From an uncultured Alistipes sp. (lineage in GTDB: Bacteria; Bacteroidota; Bacteroidia; Bacteroidales; Rikenellaceae): DNA of 14,845 bases. Below are positions 5,637 through 11,923 of the stretch, in pieces (position 1 is the first letter of the stretch; the number at the start of each line of letters is the position of its first letter). Under the pieces are notes generated by a model. It saw nothing but the letters and a program-made list of their open reading frames with translations. It was not told the origin of the DNA and searched no databases. The position numbers and the translations under genes were made by a program. The stretch is from the NCBI GenBank assembly GCA_900766655.1, contig CAAFWE010000083.1, positions 1 through 14,845 on the forward strand, in the 5' to 3' direction.

Positions 5637-7994
5637 ATGGTAAATGATAATATTGGACAAAAGAGAACATTCTTTAAGTTGCTTGACGAGGTGGCAAGCA
5701 TTAAAATTCCTAAGGTTCAGCGTGACTATGCCTATGGCAGAGAAGAACAAAAGGTGCAAACTATTTTGGATGGTATGCTAACCAGCATTATAACAGCTGT
5801 TAGAGATGATACTTCCAATATTCTTGACTTCGTCTATGGCGGCTCGGATGTCCACGATAATAATCAAAAAGGAGGTCTTATCCCCTTGGATGGTCAGCAG
5901 CGACTAACTACGCTTTTTTTGCTCCATTTCTATGCATCTTTGCTTGACGATAAAATAGAACAAGAGGAGGTAAATAAACTTACAAAGTTTAGCTATGAGA
6001 CTCGACATTCAGCAAAAGAGTTTTGCCGCAATCTTGTTGAAAAGATGCGTCCTAATCTTTTAAAGATATATAAACCCGGAGATGGAAAAATCAAGAATCT
6101 TATAGTTGACGATGCTTTATACTTGAGTATATATGATAGCGATCCGACCATCAAATCGATGCTCAATGTACTTGAAAAGATAGAGACGAAATGCGCTGAA
6201 CTTGGCGTGTTGTCTCTAAGTCCGTCACTATGGGAGCGTTTAACTCAGAGATGTAACATTGAGTTCTATAATTTGTCACTCGAAAACTTCGGACTTACTG
6301 ATGACCTATTCATCAAAATGAACGCCCGAGGAAAGAAACTTACGGATTTTGAGATATTCAAGTCTGATATGATTGCTGCTATCAAGGGCGTTGGTGAGGA
6401 ATTGAAGGATGAGTTCTCGAAGAAGATAGACACCGAGTGGATTGACATAGTATGGGATTATACGAATAAGGATATCAATAGTGACCGCACCCCAATAGAT
6501 GTCACTAATGAAGCGGACCTAAGATATTCAATGCTGTTCCGTAATATATTCCGCATAGAGTACTATCGTCGCAATCCCGGGGGAAAGGAGCCGATAGAAC
6601 CGAATGTCAAAAGTGTATTCAAGGATATAGATGGTATTAAGAGCGTTATGGATATGCTCAATACTCTTCATCAAATACATTTCGAAAATGGAGGTTTTGC
6701 AGCTCATTGGGAAAAATATTTCTACTTTGGTGATAAGGGTGAGGTGGTTGGACGAAGTAACTCCATTAGACCTTTCTGGAGCCAGAAACGAACCTCTGTA
6801 TTCGAACTTGCTATGCAGGGAGAACTTACCATCCCAGAGAGTGTATATCTATACACAATGTATTTACTGCAAAAGAGTGACGCTGAGGATAGTTGCAAAA
6901 AACGATGTCTCAGAATAATCCGCAATTTGATTACTGCGAATGTTCGCGACCGAGATATCCGTATCGAAAAGTTGCACGGTTTTCTTGCAGATGTAGAATA
7001 TGTTATCAAACATAACGGAATCGACAATAAAGGTCATAAATGTGCATTTGTACAGAATGCATGGAATGAGGAGTATGTTAAGCAAAATATGCCCCAAAAA
7101 ATATACGAGGGACTGCTTAAATATGAGAATCACAATATACTCCAATGCTCGTTGTCATTATTTATGGATTACTGCAAGAATGGAGAAAATATTGACACGG
7201 ATAAACTATGTAGGCTACTTGAAAAGTTTGAGCAGGTATACTCAGATGACTATACTAATTACTTTGATAGTATTCGTATTGCGTTGCTTGATAGCGACTA
7301 TGAGTATATGCAGTATGAAGATGTGAAATATCGCCTTTATTACTTTATAACAAGTTCGTCGCAATTAAGCGATTTCTACATCAAAAAAGCAAAAAGAAAT
7401 AATCAAGAAGCTATTGTGCGAATACTTGAAGAAAAGGACCTCGAGGATTTCAAGCATACAGAAGATCTGCATAATAAATTCAAGAAGGATGATTGGAGAT
7501 ATTATGTGGCCAAATATCCAGAACAATGCACTAAAAAGACGACCTATAGCATAGGAGTTTGGGATGATCGCGATAAATATCCTTTCGATTTGATTTTTCT
7601 CAATAGCCGTCAGCACAGCGAGAACAATCTTGAATGGATGATGATGACATATCTGCTGAATGAGAAACTTGCAGAGGAACATGAGGACCGCGAAAAGTAC
7701 TCGCTTGATGATCACGGCTGTAGACCTATTGTTGTAACAATGGGAAAAAGCACTTTAGCCATAAGTTTTATACACGGGAAATGGCAAGTGGAGTGTAGCG
7801 ATGACGCAACTCGAGCCATTGCACAAGAAAAGTTGAATAATGATAATCGTGTCAATGTAGTAGAAGAGGATGGAAAGATTACCATAGGTCTTGCTGACAA
7901 TGATGGTGATATGGACTACATAGAGCTTGGTCTGTATGTTGTGCGATTATTTGAGAGTGAGGCTGAGACATTACTAACAAACAACGCTGAGTAA
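5637..7994 (+). CDS. DUF262 protein with long unassigned C-terminus, second gene of pair
   Basis: This 785-residue protein opens with a DUF262 domain: IPKVQRDYAYG (24-34), FVYGG (65-69), DGQQRLTT (85-92) and the distal motif FIKMNARGKKLTDFEIFK (225-242). The last is closer to the usual DUF262 form than the equivalent in its partner. I see no EHIxxQ or other HNH motif in the remaining ~540 residues. That region is helical at first (to ~600), then has a segment starting WRYYVAKYPEQ (near 620) and a mixed alpha/beta C-terminus with IVVTMGKSTLAISFIHGKW. It may be a new nuclease, a modification sensor, or a partner that regulates the first protein. The two DUF262 domains are diverged paralogues rather than a recent duplication. 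A hairpin terminator follows 41 bases after the stop. Confidence 0.88.
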   Translation: MVNDNIGQKRTFFKLLDEVASIKIPKVQRDYAYGREEQKVQTILDGMLTSIITAVRDDTSNILDFVYGGSDVHDNNQKGGLIPLDGQQRLTTLFLLHFYASLLDDKIEQEEVNKLTKFSYETRHSAKEFCRNLVEKMRPNLLKIYKPGDGKIKNLIVDDALYLSIYDSDPTIKSMLNVLEKIETKCAELGVLSLSPSLWERLTQRCNIEFYNLSLENFGLTDDLFIKMNARGKKLTDFEIFKSDMIAAIKGVGEELKDEFSKKIDTEWIDIVWDYTNKDINSDRTPIDVTNEADLRYSMLFRNIFRIEYYRRNPGGKEPIEPNVKSVFKDIDGIKSVMDMLNTLHQIHFENGGFAAHWEKYFYFGDKGEVVGRSNSIRPFWSQKRTSVFELAMQGELTIPESVYLYTMYLLQKSDAEDSCKKRCLRIIRNLITANVRDRDIRIEKLHGFLADVEYVIKHNGIDNKGHKCAFVQNAWNEEYVKQNMPQKIYEGLLKYENHNILQCSLSLFMDYCKNGENIDTDKLCRLLEKFEQVYSDDYTNYFDSIRIALLDSDYEYMQYEDVKYRLYYFITSSSQLSDFYIKKAKRNNQEAIVRILEEKDLEDFKHTEDLHNKFKKDDWRYYVAKYPEQCTKKTTYSIGVWDDRDKYPFDLIFLNSRQHSENNLEWMMMTYLLNEKLAEEHEDREKYSLDDHGCRPIVVTMGKSTLAISFIHGKWQVECSDDATRAIAQEKLNNDNRVNVVEEDGKITIGLADNDGDMDYIELGLYVVRLFESEAETLLTNNAE

Positions 7995-8035
7995 ATTTTC
8001 TAGGTAACGCATTACCGAAATGACCTAAGAGGATG

Positions 8036-8071
8036 AAAAAAGCGAGAAACGAATTTGTTTCTCGCTTTTTT
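8036..8071. terminator. Bidirectional terminator between convergent genes
   Basis: A perfect 15-bp stem (8036-8050 with 8057-8071) with loop GAATTT has A6 on the left arm and T6 on the right arm, so it can terminate on both strands. It serves the DUF262 operon on plus and the AlbA_2-WYL gene on minus, whose stop lies only 15 bases away. Confidence 0.92.
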
Positions 8072-8085
8072 GCTCCGAGCAGTCG

Positions 8086-10899
8086 CTATATCTTGTCGAG
8101 GTGGTTGCGGCGGTATTCTCTAACATAGGCAATCAGGGCGGGTGCATCGATAATCTCGATAGAGCCAGCCAGACCTATATAGAAGCGAGCCACGCCTGCG
8201 ATATTGTAGACCTCGGTGGAGAGCAACCACGAGTTATTATCCTCCTTGCTGATATGTTCCTTCGCCAGAGGATACTCCTCCAGTAGCAGGTTTTTCGCGC
8301 GAAGGTTCATTCTTAGACAGATGTGAATCTTCTCATTACCCGTCATATTGAAGATATCAAGATTACCACATTTGTGTTTGTCTTGATTGCTCCACGCAGT
8401 TTTCGTCACCTCGACGGAGCCTATACGTGCGATGTTGAAGAGACGGATATCCTGCTTTTCCAAGTCGTAGCACCAGATGGATGCGCTGTTGTCGGTGAAG
8501 TCGAACACCTCGACCATTCTGTCACCAATCCTTCCGCTATTCGACGATTGGTAGTTGTGCAGCACCACGCACAACTTATCGTGGATGGCTCTCGATAGGC
8601 TCTCGATCTTTGTATCTTTCTTTATCTTGGTGGTCTTCTTGCGTTGCTCCATACGCTGCACTGCAGCCTCATTGATGGCCACCGACTCGCCATTTACACG
8701 AAGATAGGCCTGTCCGTCCAGCTTCACGATGCCATATTCGTAAGGTGTAATCTCGAGCGCAACAACCTTGTTGTCATACATAGGGCGGGTCTTGATGTTT
8801 ACCACAACATCGATATTGAAGTATGTCTTAGCGCGGTCGGTTATATAGCGCATATAGCCATCGACGCCCTTGTAGTTGCCATAGCTTATCTTTTGCAGGT
8901 AAGCTATCTCCTCATCGATGCCATGCACATATCCCAAATCGTTCACGCCAAGGTAGAGTGTGCCACCCTCGGTGGTGTTCAAGAAGGCGCAAACACCTCT
9001 GAAAATATTAATCTCTTGACGCTGCTCCTTGGCACTTTGTGGCGCGTGGAAGAACGATGTCTTGAACTCCTGTCGGTCATTCTCGATACCCAGATATATA
9101 CCATTCTCCTCTTCGAGGTCGGTTTCACCCTCGGTCTCCACTGCGAGGCTTGAGACAATCTCGCGCTTGATGATATTCTGCATTGCAGGGTTAATCACCT
9201 CCTTCAAACGGTTGCACGACTGCACCAAGGTTGCCAACTTAACCAATAGGTCATCCTTATCTTCATCGATTATGTTGTTCAGAAGTTCCACATCTACCTT
9301 GGTGTCGTAAGCCTGCAAAATCTCTATTATGCGTCGCTTGCGCTGGATACCATTTTCGCTATGCAAGACCGCAAAGTCGGGTATCAGGACCTCTTCGTGC
9401 TCACCCTTTGCAAAGTGAATGAGCGACTGTAAGTAATCAGCAAGGAAGCCTATGTACTCGGCATCCTCCTCTTGATTGATGAGAGTGGCAAGCATTCGGC
9501 AGACGCTGATGATTTTGTATCTATCGGTAGGGTTTGCCACGCAGTGTTGCTGGTTGAATATGAGTACTCGGTAGAGGGCCTTTATCAACTCTGCGCTCAA
9601 TACAGGTGCATCGCTTGTGTTATTGCCCGTCTCATAAGAGAACAAGTTTGATATGATGTGCTGCTTTACTTTATCGTAGTCGAGTGCCTCATCTGTTGCT
9701 TCCAAGTACTCGCCGTATACCCATCCCGTAGGCTCATCGTTTATGAGCGACATACTGGTGAGTCTTATAATTGCGCGGTCGCCTATCTCGACATTGTCGA
9801 TGATGTTTGTATAGACTCCAAATCCGCTTTCGGTTCCCCAACCTATTCTTGCACCATCCTCAAATACAGCCTCGGCCAACACCTCGTCGCCTTGGATATA
9901 TAGTTCATCTTTGACATACTTCGAAAAAGGTTGTTGTACTGTGAATTCGCCTTCACCATTGTATCTCGCTGCAAACTCGTCGCCCACTTTGAGTGCCTCC
10001 ACGAAATCGGACTCTTTGTAGAAGAAAAAGTTGTTCGGGAATACAAGCTTACCCTTGGTTGTTTCGTAGCTTTTGTCGGTTGATGCCACCTCGAGATGAC
10101 CACCGCGTTTACCCGTAACCTTCACATCGACAATTTCGCCTGCGCGATATCTCTTTAATATCGAGTGCGAGCGCTGTTGTGATGCTATGAAATCTGCCGT
10201 GAACTCGTGTATGCGTTCTATATTCGACGACTCGGTCTGCTTCAATCGTTCGCTCTTTGGGCCCACGATGTTAATGCTCTCGTTGATAATCGAAATCGAG
10301 GATGCTAGTTGCTCGGTCATAACGAACTGTGCGGCTTGCAGCTGCAACTTTTTCGATTTGAGGCTGAGTATTCCCATATTCTTGTATGTCTCGTTTGGCC
10401 CTACACCCTTTGCCTTTGCCATTGCGCTATTCACCTTGTAGGCAACGATTGCGGGGTAGAACTCCTCTATGTCGCTCCACTCGAGGATGCTCTTGTCGGG
10501 CGATGCTCCAAAGATAAATTTCAGCAGATTCTCGGTCAAATCGAGGTTGATGCTCTTTGGCTCCAGAATCGTTAGCGTGTAGACAAAGAGTAGTAGTGCG
10601 ATACGATAATTCTCGGTCTTCGTATTAGCCGATAGTAGGTATAAACCCAATAGTCGAGCTATGAATCGAGCCCTCTCCTTGTCGTTTAGTAGCAGTTCGT
10701 CTTGTAGCAGTGGCTTGTCGTGGAACTCTTTGATGAGAGCTTCAATTCTATCGTTGAATAGCCCCATTGTGATGTCGTAGAATCCATCTTTCGCTTTGAT
10801 GTTATTGGCGTAGATGTATTGGAATACCTTTTCGAAATTCTCGTCAATGTAATCAATTTTCAGGTCGAGCCAAAGTGGAGTAGATGATTGTGTTGCCAT
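8086..10899 (-). CDS. AlbA_2 (Schlafen-type) and WYL-like multidomain protein, putative regulator
   Basis: This large protein (937 residues) combines domains of nucleic-acid-binding regulators. Residues 1-245 are helical and unassigned. Residues ~249-330 (YRAGEIVDVKVTGKRGG, then LKVGDEFAARY) and ~331-400 look like two beta-barrel or S1/OB-like segments. Residues 401-600 are helical. An AlbA_2 domain spans ~607-745, with EFKTSFF (611), FLNTTEGGTLYLGVND (639-654) and the closing YLRVNGESVAI. A WYL-like segment follows (~770-832: EVFDFTD, IWCYDLEKQDIRLFNIARIGSVEV). A WCX-like C-terminus covers ~857-935. WYL domains usually bind a ligand or nucleic acid and often control defence genes; the AlbA_2 domain of this family binds nucleic acid or acts as a Schlafen-like nuclease core. 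No HTH or ATPase domain was seen. Its codon use resembles recQ more than the DUF262 genes, so it may be a resident gene. The family fits are by eye; the regulatory role is inferred. Confidence 0.8.
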   Translation of the reverse strand: MATQSSTPLWLDLKIDYIDENFEKVFQYIYANNIKAKDGFYDITMGLFNDRIEALIKEFHDKPLLQDELLLNDKERARFIARLLGLYLLSANTKTENYRIALLLFVYTLTILEPKSINLDLTENLLKFIFGASPDKSILEWSDIEEFYPAIVAYKVNSAMAKAKGVGPNETYKNMGILSLKSKKLQLQAAQFVMTEQLASSISIINESINIVGPKSERLKQTESSNIERIHEFTADFIASQQRSHSILKRYRAGEIVDVKVTGKRGGHLEVASTDKSYETTKGKLVFPNNFFFYKESDFVEALKVGDEFAARYNGEGEFTVQQPFSKYVKDELYIQGDEVLAEAVFEDGARIGWGTESGFGVYTNIIDNVEIGDRAIIRLTSMSLINDEPTGWVYGEYLEATDEALDYDKVKQHIISNLFSYETGNNTSDAPVLSAELIKALYRVLIFNQQHCVANPTDRYKIISVCRMLATLINQEEDAEYIGFLADYLQSLIHFAKGEHEEVLIPDFAVLHSENGIQRKRRIIEILQAYDTKVDVELLNNIIDEDKDDLLVKLATLVQSCNRLKEVINPAMQNIIKREIVSSLAVETEGETDLEEENGIYLGIENDRQEFKTSFFHAPQSAKEQRQEINIFRGVCAFLNTTEGGTLYLGVNDLGYVHGIDEEIAYLQKISYGNYKGVDGYMRYITDRAKTYFNIDVVVNIKTRPMYDNKVVALEITPYEYGIVKLDGQAYLRVNGESVAINEAAVQRMEQRKKTTKIKKDTKIESLSRAIHDKLCVVLHNYQSSNSGRIGDRMVEVFDFTDNSASIWCYDLEKQDIRLFNIARIGSVEVTKTAWSNQDKHKCGNLDIFNMTGNEKIHICLRMNLRAKNLLLEEYPLAKEHISKEDNNSWLLSTEVYNIAGVARFYIGLAGSIEIIDAPALIAYVREYRRNHLDKI

Positions 10900-10941
10900 A
10901 TTAGAAAAATCTGTTTTAGGTTATTTTTTTGATTTATACCA

Positions 10942-10974
10942 CAAAGTTAAGTCAAAAAGTCCGATTCCTTCAAC
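10942..10974 (-). promoter_or_regulatory. Candidate promoter of the AlbA_2-WYL gene
   Basis: On the minus strand TAACTTTG (10949 down to 10942) fits TAnnTTTG and lies about 42 bases before the start codon at 10899. A GTTG at 10974-10971, 21 bases upstream, is a near match to the -33 box TTTG. Confidence 0.55.
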
Positions 10975-11052
10975 TTTTTATACGTTGAAAAGTCCTTCGC
11001 ATTGCGGCACGGATGTTGTTTGGGTAGGGTGGAATCTTAAAATCAAATCGAT

Positions 11053-11631
11053 ATGAAATTCAAAGGATCACAAACCGAGCAGAATCTATTGAAGGCGTTT
11101 GCTGGTGAGTCGCAGGCACGCAACCGCTACACCTTCTTCGCCAAGCGTGCACGCAAGGAGGGTTACGAGCAGATTGCCGAACTCTTCTCCACCATCGCAT
11201 CCCAAGAGCAGGAGCACGCCGAGCTATTCTTCAAACTTCTCGAGGGTGGCAAGGTTACCATCGTCGATGCCACCTATCCCGCAGGCCGCATCGCTACCAC
11301 CTACGAAAATCTCCTTGCTGCAGCCGAGGGCGAACGCGAGGAGTGGGACACCCTCTATCCCACCTTCGCCATTGTTGCCGAGCGCGAGGGTTTCCACGAG
11401 GTAGCCTCACTATTTCGTCTCATCTCCACCATCGAGGTCGAGCACGAAAGCCGCTTCCTCTCTTTTGCCGAGCTCCTCACCGATGGCAAATTCTTCTCTC
11501 GCGATCACGAAATCTGGTGGCAATGTCGCAATTGTGGTTTTGTCTGTCGCGCCAAAGAGGCTCCACTTATTTGTCCAGCGTGTCAGCATTCACAGGCGTA
11601 TTTCGAGCCCAAAAGTGAAAAATCGTTCTGA
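11053..11631 (+). CDS. rbr: Rubrerythrin, NADH peroxidase component
   Basis: Rubrerythrin is a diiron peroxidase that reduces hydrogen peroxide in the cytoplasm of anaerobes, taking electrons through a C-terminal rubredoxin domain. The protein has 192 residues, the normal length. The four-helix domain keeps the expected ligands: Glu19 (GESQARNRY), Glu52 and His55 (EQEH), Glu94 and Glu97 (GEREEW), Glu128 and His131 (EVEH). The rubredoxin part has Cys158/Cys161 (CRNCG) and Cys174/Cys177 (CPAC). The N-terminus MKFKGSQTEQNLLKAF is typical and supports this start. It is transcribed away from the AlbA_2-WYL gene, with 153 bases between; I could not find a good promoter box. The stop codon TGA is also the first three bases of a repeat element. 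Confidence 0.96.
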   Translation: MKFKGSQTEQNLLKAFAGESQARNRYTFFAKRARKEGYEQIAELFSTIASQEQEHAELFFKLLEGGKVTIVDATYPAGRIATTYENLLAAAEGEREEWDTLYPTFAIVAEREGFHEVASLFRLISTIEVEHESRFLSFAELLTDGKFFSRDHEIWWQCRNCGFVCRAKEAPLICPACQHSQAYFEPKSEKSF

Positions 11632-11730
11632 TGGGTAAATTTTGCACTGCACTTCGGATGCCGAAATGCTCACATACCTCTTGTATGCTACGCTTTCGTC
11701 ACCTCGTTTAGCACAAAATTTCCGCCATCA
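11629..11730. repeat. Structured intergenic repeat, copy A, with imperfect terminal inverted repeats
   Basis: This 102-base element begins TGATGGGTAAATTTTGCAC and ends GCACAAAATTTCCGCCATCA, an imperfect inverted pair. Inside are two small hairpins, TTCGG-atg-CCGAA (11653-11665) and CATAC-ctctt-GTATG (11673-11687). A related copy follows at 11755. It looks like a dispersed palindromic or MITE-like element and starts exactly on the rubrerythrin stop codon. With the T8 run after it (11738-11745) it could also terminate rubrerythrin transcription. Confidence 0.65.
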
Positions 11731-11737
11731 TTGACGA

Positions 11738-11753
11738 TTTTTTTTGGGGGGGG
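11738..11753. repeat. T8G8 homopolymer junction
   Basis: Eight T are followed directly by eight G between the two repeat copies. Such tracts slip readily in replication and in sequencing, so the length may vary between cells or be an assembly artefact. Confidence 0.75.
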
Positions 11754-11754
11754 C

Positions 11755-11807
11755 TGATGGGTAATTTTGCACGAATGCGTCGGACTCCGAAATCCTCACA
11801 TAGCTTT
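11755..11807. repeat. Structured intergenic repeat, copy B, partial
   Basis: It begins TGATGGGTAATTTTGCAC and then follows copy A with substitutions (CCGAAATCCTCACATAGC against CCGAAATGCTCACATACC). The inner hairpin is kept as TCGG-act-CCGA (11780-11790). The right half and right terminal inverted repeat of copy A are missing, so this copy is truncated or decayed. Confidence 0.6.
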
Positions 11808-11850
11808 ATTCAAACATTAGTAATCTTTCGATGTTTCGTTTCTGGCAAAA

Positions 11851-11890
11851 ATAACAATAGCGGAGAGTTCAAGCTCTCCGCTATTATTAT
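11851..11890. terminator. Terminator hairpin downstream of recQ
   Basis: AATAGCGGAGAG (11856-11867), loop TTCAAG, and CTCTCCGCTATT (11874-11885) form a 12-bp perfect stem, extendable with one mismatch. On the minus strand it is followed by a T-rich run (TTATTTTTG), fitting termination of recQ. It may also stop plus-strand read-through from rubrerythrin. Confidence 0.8.
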
Positions 11891-11923
11891 ATACGGTCCA
11901 CCCTTAGCTCGGGTATCCCTTGC

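Noticed and set aside
8644..9153. Plus-strand frame (169 codons) opposite the AlbA_2 domain
   Set aside because: Antisense shadow; the minus strand carries recognisable AlbA_2 motifs.
10960..11000. Short repeats around AAAAGTCC upstream of rubrerythrin as a possible operator
   Set aside because: Two loose 8-base matches and a weak ACTTTT/AAAAGT inverted pair are within chance for AT-rich DNA.
11014..11022. TGTTGTTTG as a rubrerythrin -7 box
   Set aside because: It lacks the TA of TAnnTTTG and has no -33 partner at proper spacing.
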